Below, piece by piece: positions 26,596 to 35,218 of a stretch of DNA of 64,000 bases (position 1 is its first letter; each line of letters opens with the position of its first letter). Source of the DNA: Herbaspirillum rhizosphaerae_A. GTDB taxonomy: Bacteria > Pseudomonadota > Gammaproteobacteria > Burkholderiales > Burkholderiaceae_D. The notes beneath the pieces are model-generated. The model saw nothing but the letters and a program-made list of their open reading frames with translations, ran no database searches and was not told where the DNA came from. Location: contig NZ_JAQQFR010000001.1 in the NCBI RefSeq assembly GCF_046025915.1, positions 310,001 through 374,000 of the forward strand, given 5' to 3'. The position numbers and the translations under genes are program-made.

Positions 26596-27597
26596 TTAAG
26601 TCCCGGCGCGCGGACGCAAGGTGATCCAGTAAGAAGTGAAGGTATCAATTTGCACCGGCAAGGTTCGTCGGACAGCGGCAAGAATATGCGCAGGCTGGTC
26701 GAGCGGAAACACGCCCGAGATAGGCAAGTTGGCGATGGCCGGATCGCAGCGCAGCTTACCCGGCATATTGCGATCCAGTTCAGCTACCAGTTCGCCCAAC
26801 GGCATGCGGTCGGCCACGATGAAGCCGTCGGTCCAGGCCACGGCATCTTCATTGGCGGGTGACAGGTCGCCGACCAGTCCGTGCCGGTTGAACAAGCCTT
26901 GATGTCCGGCGTCGATGCGGATCGCACGAAGGCCGTTGTTGCCGCTGGATACACCGGCTGGCTGGAATTCCACCGCGCCTTCGAATACCGCGATCCGCAT
27001 GCCGACCTCGCTGTCGCGCACCTGGAAACGCGTACCCAGCGCGCGCGCCTGACCCAAGCGGGTGTGAACCACGAAGGGACGATATGCGCGATCGTTTTCC
27101 TTGGCCGTGGTAACCAGGACTTCTCCTCGGTGCAAACGTACTATGCGGCGTTGTTCGTCAAAGGTCGTATCGATGGCTGTGGCTGTATTGAGTTCGACCG
27201 CCGTGCCGTCAGCCAGCACCACGCGCCGATGCTCGCCGGCTTCGGTGGCGTATTCGGCCATCAGCGCCCGCCACGGTACGACATCGCTACCGCTGGCGAC
27301 CACCAGACCGACACCCATGGCGACACACAAGGTCTTGAGGGCAAAGCGGCGGTTATGGCGCTGCCGGGTATCGCCGGCGCCAATGCTGCCGTGGGCCAGT
27401 GCGCGGGGTAAGGTGGAAACACGATCGCTGAGCGATTGCAGCCGCTGCCATGCCTGCTCGTGGCGCGTTTCTTCGGCGCGCCAGCGGCGGCAGGCTTCAT
27501 GTTCTTGTTCGGTGGCGACGCCGGATTGCAACTTCACCATCCAGTCGATGGCAACCATTACGATGTGGTCGCCCGCGGCGAGGGAATCATTCGCCAT
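26596..27597 (-). CDS. FecR-type anti-sigma/sigma-regulator protein
   Basis: A 333-residue inner-membrane protein that links the receptor STN domain to the ECF sigma factor. The N-terminal cytoplasmic part has the DUF4880 pattern (AIDWMVKLQSG, ACRRWRAEETRHEQAWQRLQ). A hydrophobic segment follows at about residues 88-105. The periplasmic FecR domain has EYATEAGEHRRVVLADGTAVELNTATAI and LHRGEVLVTTAKE. The C-terminal part (MPLGELVAELDRNMPGKLRCD, ISGVFPLDQ) is a secretin/STN-like interaction domain. It starts 11 bp inside the sigma-factor gene. Role is by family and operon. Confidence 0.92.
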   Translation of the reverse strand: MANDSLAAGDHIVMVAIDWMVKLQSGVATEQEHEACRRWRAEETRHEQAWQRLQSLSDRVSTLPRALAHGSIGAGDTRQRHNRRFALKTLCVAMGVGLVVASGSDVVPWRALMAEYATEAGEHRRVVLADGTAVELNTATAIDTTFDEQRRIVRLHRGEVLVTTAKENDRAYRPFVVHTRLGQARALGTRFQVRDSEVGMRIAVFEGAVEFQPAGVSSGNNGLRAIRIDAGHQGLFNRHGLVGDLSPANEDAVAWTDGFIVADRMPLGELVAELDRNMPGKLRCDPAIANLPISGVFPLDQPAHILAAVRRTLPVQIDTFTSYWITLRPRAGT

Positions 27598-28099
27598 ACT
27601 GGACGCGATAACAAGCGAGGAAAGCGCGCTTCATGTATTGCTGCACTGAGCTCAGGGAGACTTCCAGACGATTGGCAATTTCGGCATAGCCAAGGCCATC
27701 CAGCTGAGACAGCAGAAAGGCACGGCGCACCTTGGCCGGTAACGCGGCCAGCATGGCGTCGATTTCGTTGAGCGTCTCCAGCACCATCATCCGCGCTTCG
27801 GGCGAAGGAATGTGCTCGGGCGGCAATTGCGCCAGCATATCGAGGAAGGCGGCTTCCAGCGCGCACCTGCGGAAATGATCGATCATCAACCCGCGCGCGA
27901 TGGTTGCCAGGAGAGTACGTGCTTCTTCCAGATAGAAGTCGCGGCGCGACATCATGATCCGTACAAAGGTATCCTGAGCCAGGTCGGCCGCGAGTTCCGG
28001 ATTATCGGTGCGGCGACGCAGCCAGCCCAGCAGCCAGCGATGATGGCCGGTGTAGAGGCCGGCGACGTCTTGGAAATGGGGACGTACGGCGTCGGTCAT
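27587..28099 (-). CDS. ECF sigma factor, FecI type
   Basis: A 170-residue iron-responsive ECF sigma factor. Region 2 is visible as HHRWLLGWLRRRTDNPELAADLAQDTFVR. Region 4 appears as LAALPAKVRRAFLLSQLDGLGYAEIANRLEVSLSSVQQYMKRA. It directs transcription of the downstream receptor gene when the ferric siderophore is bound outside. The gene starts 12 bp downstream of a perfect Fur-like palindrome, so iron repression by Fur is expected. Its 3' end overlaps fecR. No strong ribosome site precedes the ATG at 28099. Confidence 0.93.
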   Translation of the reverse strand: MTDAVRPHFQDVAGLYTGHHRWLLGWLRRRTDNPELAADLAQDTFVRIMMSRRDFYLEEARTLLATIARGLMIDHFRRCALEAAFLDMLAQLPPEHIPSPEARMMVLETLNEIDAMLAALPAKVRRAFLLSQLDGLGYAEIANRLEVSLSSVQQYMKRAFLACYRVQYGE

Positions 28100-28110
28100 G
28101 ACGACAGAAA

Positions 28111-28133
28111 ATAATGAGAATGGTTCTCATTAT
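28111..28133 (-). promoter_or_regulatory. Fur box
   Basis: Ten-base perfect arms ATAATGAGAA (28111-28120) and TTCTCATTAT (28124-28133) around TGG. This matches the known Fur consensus style (GATAATGATAATCATTATC). It lies directly before the FecI-type sigma gene. Confidence 0.9.
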
Positions 28134-28140
28134 AGTCGGT

Positions 28141-28795
28141 AAAACAAGCCACGCCAACGTGCGCGCGGGCTTAGTTGTTTTTTTCGAACACCCGGCGCAG
28201 CGATTTCCGGATGTCAGATTCCGGCTGAAACACGGCTGTTCGGCATCTTTCCCCAGGATCTTTAGCCTTGCAACAACCCCAGTCGAAGGAGGCTTTCGGC
28301 AGTTGCAACTATCACCTCTTCTCGCAGGCGCGGAGGCCAGACGAGCAGACGCTGGGCCTTTTCACCGGTCGCTCATAGTGATTTCCAGCAGCGGCACGGC
28401 GGCCTCACCCAGACGGGGCTGACTACAAGCCTTGCGACTCATCATCACCTGATGCTTGTAGGTCATGAAATATCTATCCACAACTTTAAGACTTCGTAAT
28501 CTCTGAGATATGTGGCACATCGGCGAGCGAAGGTAGATACCAGGAGGCAAATGGAAGATGCGAGAGAAAATGCCAAGCAGCTGAGCGACGAAGTGCTCTA
28601 GCGGCGTCGATCTCAACAAAGGCGTGTCTCTGGCTGAATGTTGAATTGCATTGAATGTTGGCCTCGGCACGTGCATGTGATCTGGAAGAAATTCGTATCC
28701 GGAATCTCCGGCGTGGCAATCATGTCGTGAACAGAGTCGCCGAGAGCAATTGCTGATCGGGGATCATCATGAGATTCTGGAAAGCGCAAATACGC
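28141..28795. other. 655-base gap without a recognised gene
   Basis: No open frame here looks like a known protein. Three things can be noted. A 16-codon frame at 28551-28601 has a perfect AGGAGG just before its ATG. A minus-strand frame of 104 codons spans 28362-28676, with no good ribosome site. The left end holds the promoter side of the sigma/fecR operon. The region may be decayed sequence. Confidence 0.35.
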
Positions 28796-29506
28796 TCAAG
28801 ACGAGACAACTTGGATTGCTCGTCCGATATACAAGATAGGACCGGTCGGCTTGCCAGTCGACGAGCCTGCGCTGGGTTCAAGCGTGATCTCGAAAAGTTG
28901 GTTGGGCTGCAAGGCCGGCAGTTGACTCAAACCGATGCGTTGCGACTGGCCCGCTTTGACGATGCCAAGAGAAACCGGCCCTTTCCAATTGTCGCCCTTG
29001 GTCCAGAATTGAAATGCTTTTTGGTCGGGAGGCGGGTTGCTTGTCAGTGGTATCAAATCCAGTTGCTGATGGCTGTTTGTTTGTACGATCCAGCCAGGCG
29101 ACTTGTCCTGCGGCGCGACCAGCACCACCATGAATTCAGGTGCACGCGTTGATGGATTTCCGCTCACCATCAGCACCGCCAGCAATGAAGAAGCGACAAG
29201 GCTTGCGGCAGCTGTCCAGCGCCAGAAATGCAAACTGTTCCACCATGCGTGCCAGCCGCCCTGTTTTCTGACAGCGGCGGGCATGAACAAGCTGCGTTCG
29301 ATTCGTGGCCACAATCCGCCGCTTGGCTGCTGTGGCTCGGCAAGTGCGGTGAGTGGATGCAAGCGATGCTCCCAGGCATCCACTTCCTGGCGTAATTTCA
29401 AATCGACCAGCAAGCGATGTTCGACTTCCTGACGACGCGCCATCGTCAATGTCCCAAGGACATATTCGCCCGCCAAGGATTGCAATTCAGCGTCCGATTC
29501 ATTCAT
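28796..29506 (-). CDS. Anti-sigma factor, RskA type
   Basis: A 236-residue single-pass membrane protein. The N-terminal anti-sigma part has LAGEYVLGTLTMARRQEVEHRLLVD and WEHRLHPL, typical of RskA (anti-SigK) proteins. One TM helix (TAAASLVASSLLAVLMVSG) is at about residues 99-117. The periplasmic part has the RskA/DUF2337-like pattern with PGWIVQTNSHQQLDLIPL and FEITLEPSAGSSTGKPTGPILYIG. Its ATG overlaps the stop of the sigma gene (ATGA at 29503-29506), with GGGAG upstream. It should hold the sigma factor inactive until a periplasmic signal triggers release. Confidence 0.92.
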   Translation of the reverse strand: MNESDAELQSLAGEYVLGTLTMARRQEVEHRLLVDLKLRQEVDAWEHRLHPLTALAEPQQPSGGLWPRIERSLFMPAAVRKQGGWHAWWNSLHFWRWTAAASLVASSLLAVLMVSGNPSTRAPEFMVVLVAPQDKSPGWIVQTNSHQQLDLIPLTSNPPPDQKAFQFWTKGDNWKGPVSLGIVKAGQSQRIGLSQLPALQPNQLFEITLEPSAGSSTGKPTGPILYIGRAIQVVSS

Positions 29507-30063
29507 GTCATACACTCCCGTAACGCGGCAAGGCCACGTTTGATCCACGCCTTGACGGATCCCAGAGGGGCCTTGAGTCGTTCAGCAATCTCGCTGTGCG
29601 AACAGCCATCTACATAAGCGTAGACAATGCTTGTGCGCTTTTTTTCGTCAAGAAGGGTTAAGCATTGATCCAGCTTTCCCAGGGACGCGCGCAAGTCAAT
29701 TGAGCAACTGACTGAACTGTCATCATCCCCTTCATCTGAAGCGATATCCTCGACCGCAACCTCACTGAGGTTGTCACGCTGCGAAGCGCGCACCGTGTCA
29801 AGTGCCTGGTGCCGCACCACCGAATACATCCATCCCTTTGCAGAACCCCGCTCAGGATCGAAGCTGCCCGCGCGCGTCCAGATGTTGACGAAGGCATCAT
29901 GCAAAACATCTTCTGCCAACGCACGTTGTCGGACAATGCGCAGCGCCACCCCCAACAGATAGCGACTTTCTTCAGCGTACAGACGCTCCAATGCCCGACG
30001 ATCGCCGGCAGCACATGCCAGCAGTGCGGATTGATGGTCAAACAATGAAGTGTCGTAGGCCAC
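29503..30063 (-). CDS. ECF sigma factor, SigK-like
   Basis: A 186-residue ECF sigma factor. Region 2 has YLLGVALRIVRQRALAEDVLHDAFVNIWTRAGSFDPERGSAKGWMYSVVRHQALD and region 4 has IVYAYVDGCSHSEIAERLKAPLGSVKAWIKRGL. It is translationally coupled to the RskA-type anti-sigma gene. A TATAAT on the minus strand (30143-30148) could be a housekeeping -10 element. The DUF3455 lipoprotein gene upstream on the same strand is often found with such sigma pairs and is the likely target. Signal unknown. Confidence 0.93.
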   Translation of the reverse strand: MAYDTSLFDHQSALLACAAGDRRALERLYAEESRYLLGVALRIVRQRALAEDVLHDAFVNIWTRAGSFDPERGSAKGWMYSVVRHQALDTVRASQRDNLSEVAVEDIASDEGDDDSSVSCSIDLRASLGKLDQCLTLLDEKKRTSIVYAYVDGCSHSEIAERLKAPLGSVKAWIKRGLAALRECMT

Positions 30064-30186
30064 GTTGATGAGAGATGTCTGCAGTGAGCGCTTCGGTGAG
30101 CGCTTGATGGAGAGAATGAGCCAAGAGTAAGAGCACTGCCGGATTATAGCAATGCCATCGAAGGCGGCCTGGCCAGGGGCGACCTA

Positions 30187-30211
30187 CCTGGCATCAAAGA
30201 GTGATGCCAGG
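30187..30211 (-). terminator. Hairpin, probable terminator or attenuator
   Basis: Ten-bp perfect stem CCTGGCATCA/TGATGCCAGG with loop AAGAG, between the DUF3455 gene stop and the sigma gene. There is no T-run on the minus strand, so termination would be weak. Confidence 0.55.
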
Positions 30212-30239
30212 CAAACGCCTTGTCTGCCCCGACGAAAAC

Positions 30240-30806
30240 TCAGGATGCCTTCCAGAAGATGTAGTCAGCCTGGTAATGCACATTCTGCTTTGCACCGATC
30301 TTGTTACCATCGCATGGCATCGCAGGTGCAACGCCGCCGACGGTAGCAACCCGTTGTATGTATGTGATACCGGTCATCGCGCCGCTACCGTTGGCTGGAT
30401 TTGCTTTCACGAGCTGATGGGGAATATTGCCGGCTCCGTTCGGCGCCACGGCAACTTGTGCGCCAGTGATCCTGGATCCGTCCTTGCTCTCCCAAGTGGC
30501 TGGCGGACCGAAGTATTTGCCGACTTGCATGCCTTTGCGGTCATTCAGAACGGCGTCCGGCCCGATGAATACCCATTCGTACTGTCCGGCCATATCTTTC
30601 TTAGGGCGGCATTCATAGGTGATCTCACCGACGCCAACCGTCTGCATGGCAACGCTGTTGCCTGCCGGAACTTTGACACCGTCCGGAAGCTTGTCTTGGG
30701 AATACATGGGGGACATAGGGGCGCACGCAGACAATCCACAGGCGACAACAACGATTGCGGGAAGGCGGGCAACAGATGCCGAAGAGCGTGAGAACAGGTA
30801 ATTCAT
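30240..30806 (-). CDS. DUF3455 lipoprotein
   Basis: A 188-residue exported protein. It has a lipoprotein signal (LSAC, Cys28), then the DUF3455 domain with LPDGVKVPAGNSVAMQTVGVGEITYECR, EWVFIGPDAVLNDRKG, GKYFGPPATWESKDGSRITG and ITYIQRVATVGG near the end. The function of DUF3455 is not established. TTAAGGAG precedes the start. It lies upstream of the sigma/anti-sigma pair on the same strand, with an ECF-like promoter (TGCATCC, 16 bases, CGTAGTA) before it. It may be the envelope target of that sigma factor. Confidence 0.88.
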   Translation of the reverse strand: MNYLFSRSSASVARLPAIVVVACGLSACAPMSPMYSQDKLPDGVKVPAGNSVAMQTVGVGEITYECRPKKDMAGQYEWVFIGPDAVLNDRKGMQVGKYFGPPATWESKDGSRITGAQVAVAPNGAGNIPHQLVKANPANGSGAMTGITYIQRVATVGGVAPAMPCDGNKIGAKQNVHYQADYIFWKAS

Positions 30807-30856
30807 GGTGAACTCCTTAAGTAGTAAATAGCATCAGCCAGTCGGTCTGATATTTG

Positions 30857-30886
30857 TACTACGCGAGAGCGCGTGCTTTGGATGCA
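30857..30886 (-). promoter_or_regulatory. Candidate ECF-type promoter
   Basis: On the minus strand TGCATCC (30880-30886), a 16-base spacer and CGTAGTA (30857-30863) have ECF-promoter geometry, 51 bp before the DUF3455 start. No second copy of the pair was found before the sigma gene. Confidence 0.35.
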
Positions 30887-31093
30887 GTCTCATGAAAATA
30901 TTTTTTCTGGATACCAACCGGAGTGCACCGTCTCAACAGTAATTCAAGCTACCGGCGTCTTGAGAAGGCTGCTCGCTCGGTCATGGCGAAGCTCTGCGAG
31001 CTGTTTGTCTACATGGCCGTGATCGGCATGGCCAGTTGCGCCATCCACCGGGACCACCATTGAATCAAAGACGGCGTCCATTCGATGTCACAT
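30887..31093. other. Intergenic region with a possible tiny reading frame
   Basis: Between the DUF3455 promoter and the chemoreceptor terminator. A 26-codon plus-strand frame (30983-31063) encodes a short hydrophobic stretch with AVIGMASCAIHRDHH at its end. It has no clear ribosome site. I would not call it a gene without expression data. Confidence 0.2.
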
Positions 31094-31126
31094 AGAAGAA
31101 CAGCCCGACATGCGGGCCGTCTTCTT
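31094..31126 (-). terminator. Imperfect terminator hairpin
   Basis: AGAAGAACAGCCCG pairs imperfectly with CGGGCCGTCTTCT around ACAT, with one bulge and one mismatch. It lies just past the stop of the chemoreceptor gene at 31156. Confidence 0.6.
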
Positions 31127-31155
31127 ATCTGCTTATTTGCTTCCTGACAATTTGC

Positions 31156-32772
31156 TCATGCAGCCTGCAGTTGCACATAGGCCGGTGTGATATCGATCTC
31201 CCCCACACTTCCCTCCATCTGCGCCTGACTCAGCTTGAAAGTGCCGACCAGTTCCGTCAGGTGTTCAGCCTGTTGACTCATTGACTGCGAGGCGGCAGCA
31301 GCTTCTTCGACGAGTGCGGCGTTTTGCTGAGTGTTCTGATCCAGCAGTGAAATTGCTTCGTTGACGGCGTTGATACCGTGTGACTGAGCGTGATTGGCGG
31401 TGCTGATCTCAGCCACAATTTCGGTCACGCGCCTGACGCTGGCAACCACTTCTTCCATCGTCCCGCCGGCTTCCTGCACCAGGCGGCTGCCGTCGGCGAC
31501 GCTGCTCACGGAATGATTGATCAGTTCCTTGATCTCCTTGGCGGCAGATGCCGAGCGTTGGGCCAGCGAACGCACTTCAGAAGCCACCACCGCAAAGCCA
31601 CGTCCCTGTTCACCTGCACGGGCAGCCTCTACCGCAGCGTTGAGCGCGAGAATATTTGTCTGAAACGCGATGCCGTCGATCACGCTGATGATGTCTACGA
31701 TCTTTCTGGACGCATCGTCAATCACACCCATCGTCGAGACCACCTGCCCCACCACGTCACCACCCTTAGTGGCGATCATCGATGCAGAGTCCGCCAGCTG
31801 CTTGGCCTGCTGTGCGTTCTCGGCATTCTGACGCACGGTGCGAATCAGCTCCTCCATCGCAGCTACTGTCTTTTCCAGGGTGTCGGCCTGTTGCTCGGTA
31901 CGCTCCGACAGATTGAGATTGCCTGAAGCAATTTCAGCTGAGGCGCCGGCAATGGTGTGGGTGCCAATACGAACCTGCTGTACCAGCGAGGCCAGCTTGT
32001 CGCGCATGACGCGGATCTCGAACAGCAGGCTGGAATCATCTTCATGATGCGTGTCGACGGAAGTCGACAGTTCACCATGCGCGATGCGCCCGGCGATCTT
32101 GACCGCATATGCAGGCTCGCCACCCAGCTGTTTCAGCAGGCTCTTGCGGATCAGCCACGCAGTCAGCACCGATACCCCCAGGATAACTGCCGTCCACACC
32201 AGGATCAGGCGCAGCGAACTGTCAAAGAGACCGTCGGCGATCGCGCTGGCTTCTTTGTTTTCCCTCTGCTCAAACTTCAGCAAGGTATCGATATCCTGCA
32301 CGATCTGACGACGCAGCGGACTGCACTCCTTGACCAGAAAGGTGCCGTATTCAGCCATTTGGCCGGCTTCACGATACTTGCGCGGACGCGTCAGTTCATT
32401 TGCCATCGCCAGCAGCCCGGCCTTGACCTTATCGAATTGCGCATTGCCGGCAAACACCGGCTCCAGTTGTTTGAGCGCGGCGAGATAAACAGCTTTCTGT
32501 TCATCGAGAATGATGAGTTCTTTCTTCGCGTCTCCCTCATCCTGAAAAATGAAAGCATTGCGTGCGGCCAGTCCGGTCTGATCCAACGCCTCACGCGCTA
32601 CGTAGAGGGGCTCCAGCTTGGTGGAGCGCACCTGATCCTGATACTTCTCCGCCACCGAGATGGAATTCATGCGCGAAAGTGCAAACAAGATAAGCACCAG
32701 CATCAGCACGATCAGCGTGCCGAAGCCGAGACTCAATTGCGTCCCGATCCTGAGATTTCTAAAGTAATTCAT
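31156..32772 (-). CDS. Methyl-accepting chemotaxis protein with four-helix-bundle sensor
   Basis: A 538-residue chemoreceptor. TM1 at about residues 12-32 (LSLGFGTLIVLMLVLILFAL). The periplasmic part is all-helical, Tar-like (4HB_MCP type), with ALDQTGLAARNAFIFQDEGDAKKE. TM2 is at about 190-210. HAMP follows through KQLGGEPAYAVKIAGRIAHGELS, and the signalling tip is RAGEQGRGFAVVASEVRSLAQRS. The start at 32772 (MNYFRNLRIGTQL) is preferred; the frame opens at 32853. It has its own terminator. Ligand unknown. Confidence 0.95.
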   Translation of the reverse strand: MNYFRNLRIGTQLSLGFGTLIVLMLVLILFALSRMNSISVAEKYQDQVRSTKLEPLYVAREALDQTGLAARNAFIFQDEGDAKKELIILDEQKAVYLAALKQLEPVFAGNAQFDKVKAGLLAMANELTRPRKYREAGQMAEYGTFLVKECSPLRRQIVQDIDTLLKFEQRENKEASAIADGLFDSSLRLILVWTAVILGVSVLTAWLIRKSLLKQLGGEPAYAVKIAGRIAHGELSTSVDTHHEDDSSLLFEIRVMRDKLASLVQQVRIGTHTIAGASAEIASGNLNLSERTEQQADTLEKTVAAMEELIRTVRQNAENAQQAKQLADSASMIATKGGDVVGQVVSTMGVIDDASRKIVDIISVIDGIAFQTNILALNAAVEAARAGEQGRGFAVVASEVRSLAQRSASAAKEIKELINHSVSSVADGSRLVQEAGGTMEEVVASVRRVTEIVAEISTANHAQSHGINAVNEAISLLDQNTQQNAALVEEAAAASQSMSQQAEHLTELVGTFKLSQAQMEGSVGEIDITPAYVQLQAA

Positions 32773-33029
32773 TGCTAACCCCGCCATTCGAATAGTTTTG
32801 AGATGACCTGCTGTGACGAACGTCAAACTTCTGCTCCACGTGGTCTCCCACACTTGGTGTGAGAGGAGCCTTTTTGCGGAACCTACAGCGGAGTTTTAGC
32901 CAAAAGACCGGGGCTGGCTATGAGGGTTTTCCTGAGTTGCAACGCTTGTTTCCCTAAGGCATGAGACGATCGTTGTGGAAGGATGCCATCTGATGATCAT
33001 CGCCTAAGAGTGCGTGCTACTGGTGTCTA

Positions 33030-34538
33030 CTACTGCACCTCACGCAGTGATACACCCACGCGTTGCAGGTAATTATTTAGTGCCTCCAGATTGTCCGACG
33101 ACACAATCGCGCCGATATAACCATCGGGCCGCACCAGCATCCACTCTCCTTGCCCAAGCCCATATGCATTGTGGAAGTGGCCGTCACAGTCCACCAAATT
33201 TCCTCCGGGCCCGAAGAGATGCACTTGCAGATCCTTAGCCTCCGGGAAGTGAATGGCCGGTGCGTGGAATCCGATCAAGGTCCAATGTGTGCCACGCAAT
33301 AACTCGAAGAGACGTAGCCGCGTCCCGGAGGTCGTTGCGACAGGAGCGTCCGGTGCGCGCGCTCCTGCTAGCACCCCGTGCTGACGCGCAGGTGCTTCCA
33401 ATGCCAGCGTTGACCACGGATAGCCAAGGTCGAGTTGCTGAACTTCCCGTCCGCGACGCATCTCTCCGCGCTTGGCTTCTTCCAGCAATCTGGTCGACAA
33501 ACCCAGCATGGATTCGGCGATCGGACGCCGTTCTTCTTCGTAGGTATCGAGGAGTGTTTCTTCTGCCCCCTTAAGCACGGCAGCCAATTTCCACGCCAGA
33601 TTGTAGGCGTCCTGAACGCTGGTATTGAGACCCTGCCCTCCGGTCGGCGGGTGAACATGCGCCGCGTCTCCGGCCAGCAGGATGCGGCCGGCGCGATATT
33701 GTTGCGCCAGTCGCGCATGCATCTGGAATGTCGATGCCCAGCGGACGGCGCCCACCGTGATGTCCGTGCGGCCGGTACGTTCCCGCACCATGCTTGTCAA
33801 ACCATCGGCAGAGAGATCGGGCTCTTCGTCTCCTGCCAGCGCTGCCTGCACCTGGAACAGATCGGTCCCGGCCAGCGGGCACAAGCTAATCTGCCGCTCC
33901 TTCGCCCAACCACTGAAGCGATGCCAGACGTCTCTGTTCAAGCCTTGCAAAGAGACATCCGCGACCATCGCTCTCGCCCCCAGCGTCTTGCCGGGGAAGT
34001 CGATCTCCAGCAGATTGCGCACGAAGCTGCGCCCGCCATCCGCAGCGACGACATAACGTGCGCGCAGCAGTTGCTCGCCGCGTTGGCCAGTGATTCGCGC
34101 GTTGACGCTTTGCTGCTCTGGTTCCAGTCCAGTCAGCTCGCAACCGAATTCCACCTGATGCCCGAGTTCGCCAAGCTTGGTCCGCATCACCGCTTCGGTC
34201 AGAAACTGCGGCACCATCCAAGGCATCAGATAGGGTTCTGAAGGCGTCGGCGGCCTTTGCTCAGCTGTCGGAGAATCACGCCAGCTGCCGTCTTCCTGAT
34301 ACTCACGCTGCGGCGGATAGGGGCCGCCTGCCGCCATGATCTCTTCAAGGATGCCCAAATCCTCAAAGATCTCCAGAGTGCGAGGCTGCAAGCCTTTTCC
34401 TCGCGAGCCATGAAAGGGAGCCTCCATTTTTTCGATGACCCGGAAAGGGATACCCCGTTGCGCCAGGACAAGCGCCAGCGTCAGACCCGTCGGACCCGCT
34501 CCGCAGATCAATACATCAGTTTCATTGTTCATCAGCAT
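33030..34538 (-). CDS. FAD-dependent aromatic monooxygenase (class A)
   Basis: A 502-residue flavoprotein hydroxylase. The FAD/NADH-binding motif GAGPTGLTLALVLAQRG is at about residues 12-28, a DGG motif occurs mid-chain (VVAADGGRSFVR), and GDAAHVHPPTGGQGLNTSVQDAYNLAWKLA is present near residue 280. The C-terminal thioredoxin-like domain ends with GEWMLVRPDGYIGAI. Relatives hydroxylate phenols, anthracyclines or related polyketides, and some inactivate rifampicin or tetracycline. The start at 34538 follows GAGG; 34550 is possible. It is divergent from a MarR gene, a common detoxification arrangement. Confidence 0.88.
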   Translation of the reverse strand: MLMNNETDVLICGAGPTGLTLALVLAQRGIPFRVIEKMEAPFHGSRGKGLQPRTLEIFEDLGILEEIMAAGGPYPPQREYQEDGSWRDSPTAEQRPPTPSEPYLMPWMVPQFLTEAVMRTKLGELGHQVEFGCELTGLEPEQQSVNARITGQRGEQLLRARYVVAADGGRSFVRNLLEIDFPGKTLGARAMVADVSLQGLNRDVWHRFSGWAKERQISLCPLAGTDLFQVQAALAGDEEPDLSADGLTSMVRERTGRTDITVGAVRWASTFQMHARLAQQYRAGRILLAGDAAHVHPPTGGQGLNTSVQDAYNLAWKLAAVLKGAEETLLDTYEEERRPIAESMLGLSTRLLEEAKRGEMRRGREVQQLDLGYPWSTLALEAPARQHGVLAGARAPDAPVATTSGTRLRLFELLRGTHWTLIGFHAPAIHFPEAKDLQVHLFGPGGNLVDCDGHFHNAYGLGQGEWMLVRPDGYIGAIVSSDNLEALNNYLQRVGVSLREVQ

Positions 34539-34552
34539 TATCGGCCTCATAA

Positions 34553-34565
34553 GTGTAAAATGCAC
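34553..34565. promoter_or_regulatory. Candidate MarR operator
   Basis: GTGTAAAATGCAC is an imperfect palindrome (arms GTGnA/TnCAC) in the 44-bp gap between the monooxygenase and MarR genes, where a repressor could control both promoters. Confidence 0.4.
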
Positions 34566-34582
34566 ATAATTTAGGAGAGTGT

Positions 34583-35065
34583 ATGTCAACAAATAAAAAT
34601 GTGCAAGATACACATATATCGTCGCAACTCAAGATTCTGCATGGATCGTTGATTAGCATCGCCAGTGCAATGAACCGGCCTCAGCGGGATGAGGCGATGA
34701 TCAAGGAGGCAGGTATTCCTCTGGATCGGGCGCTATTTCCTCTGCTCGTCGGGATAGAAAAGCTCGGCCCCATCGGCGTGGTCGAGATCGCAGATCGCGT
34801 CGGACGTGACTACACCACCGTCAGCCGTCAGGTCGCGAAGCTGGAAGAACTGGGATTGGTGAACAGAGAAAGCAGCGCTGCCGATCGCCGGATCCGCATG
34901 GCATCGGTCACCGCCAAAGGCAAGGGAATGACCGATCTGGTCGACGCCGCACGCGAGCGCATGGGCAGAAAAATTTTCGCCTCCTGGGAGCAAACCGAGA
35001 TGGACGATCTGGTACGTCTCATGCGCAAGTTTGCGGATGCACTTGATACCTTGGATGAACACTGA
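34583..35065 (+). CDS. MarR-family transcriptional regulator
   Basis: A 160-residue winged-helix regulator. Helices lead into the recognition element GVVEIADRVGRDYTTVSRQVAKLEELGLVNRESSAADRRIRMASVTAKG, with the beta-wing Asp-Arg-Arg typical of MarR. The C-terminal helices (MTDLVDAARERMGRKIFASWEQTEMDDLVRLMRKFADAL) form the dimer interface. AGGAG precedes the ATG. It is divergent from the FAD monooxygenase, and probably represses it until an aromatic effector binds. Confidence 0.93.
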   Translation: MSTNKNVQDTHISSQLKILHGSLISIASAMNRPQRDEAMIKEAGIPLDRALFPLLVGIEKLGPIGVVEIADRVGRDYTTVSRQVAKLEELGLVNRESSAADRRIRMASVTAKGKGMTDLVDAARERMGRKIFASWEQTEMDDLVRLMRKFADALDTLDEH

Positions 35066-35218
35066 GCTTTGCAAAGTACGCTCAACACACCCGCATGACA
35101 GAACCGCTATTGGACTTGTCTTGTCTGCCTGACGGCCAATCCGGCTGTGGTATATTTCGCGCCATCCTGAGCGCAGCTCGGGCCCTGACTATCTCTTACT
35201 GATTCCTTCCCCGTCTTC

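Noticed and set aside
28114..28422. 102-codon plus-strand frame starting inside the Fur box
   Set aside because: The start overlaps a perfect Fur palindrome, has no ribosome site and no recognisable domain.
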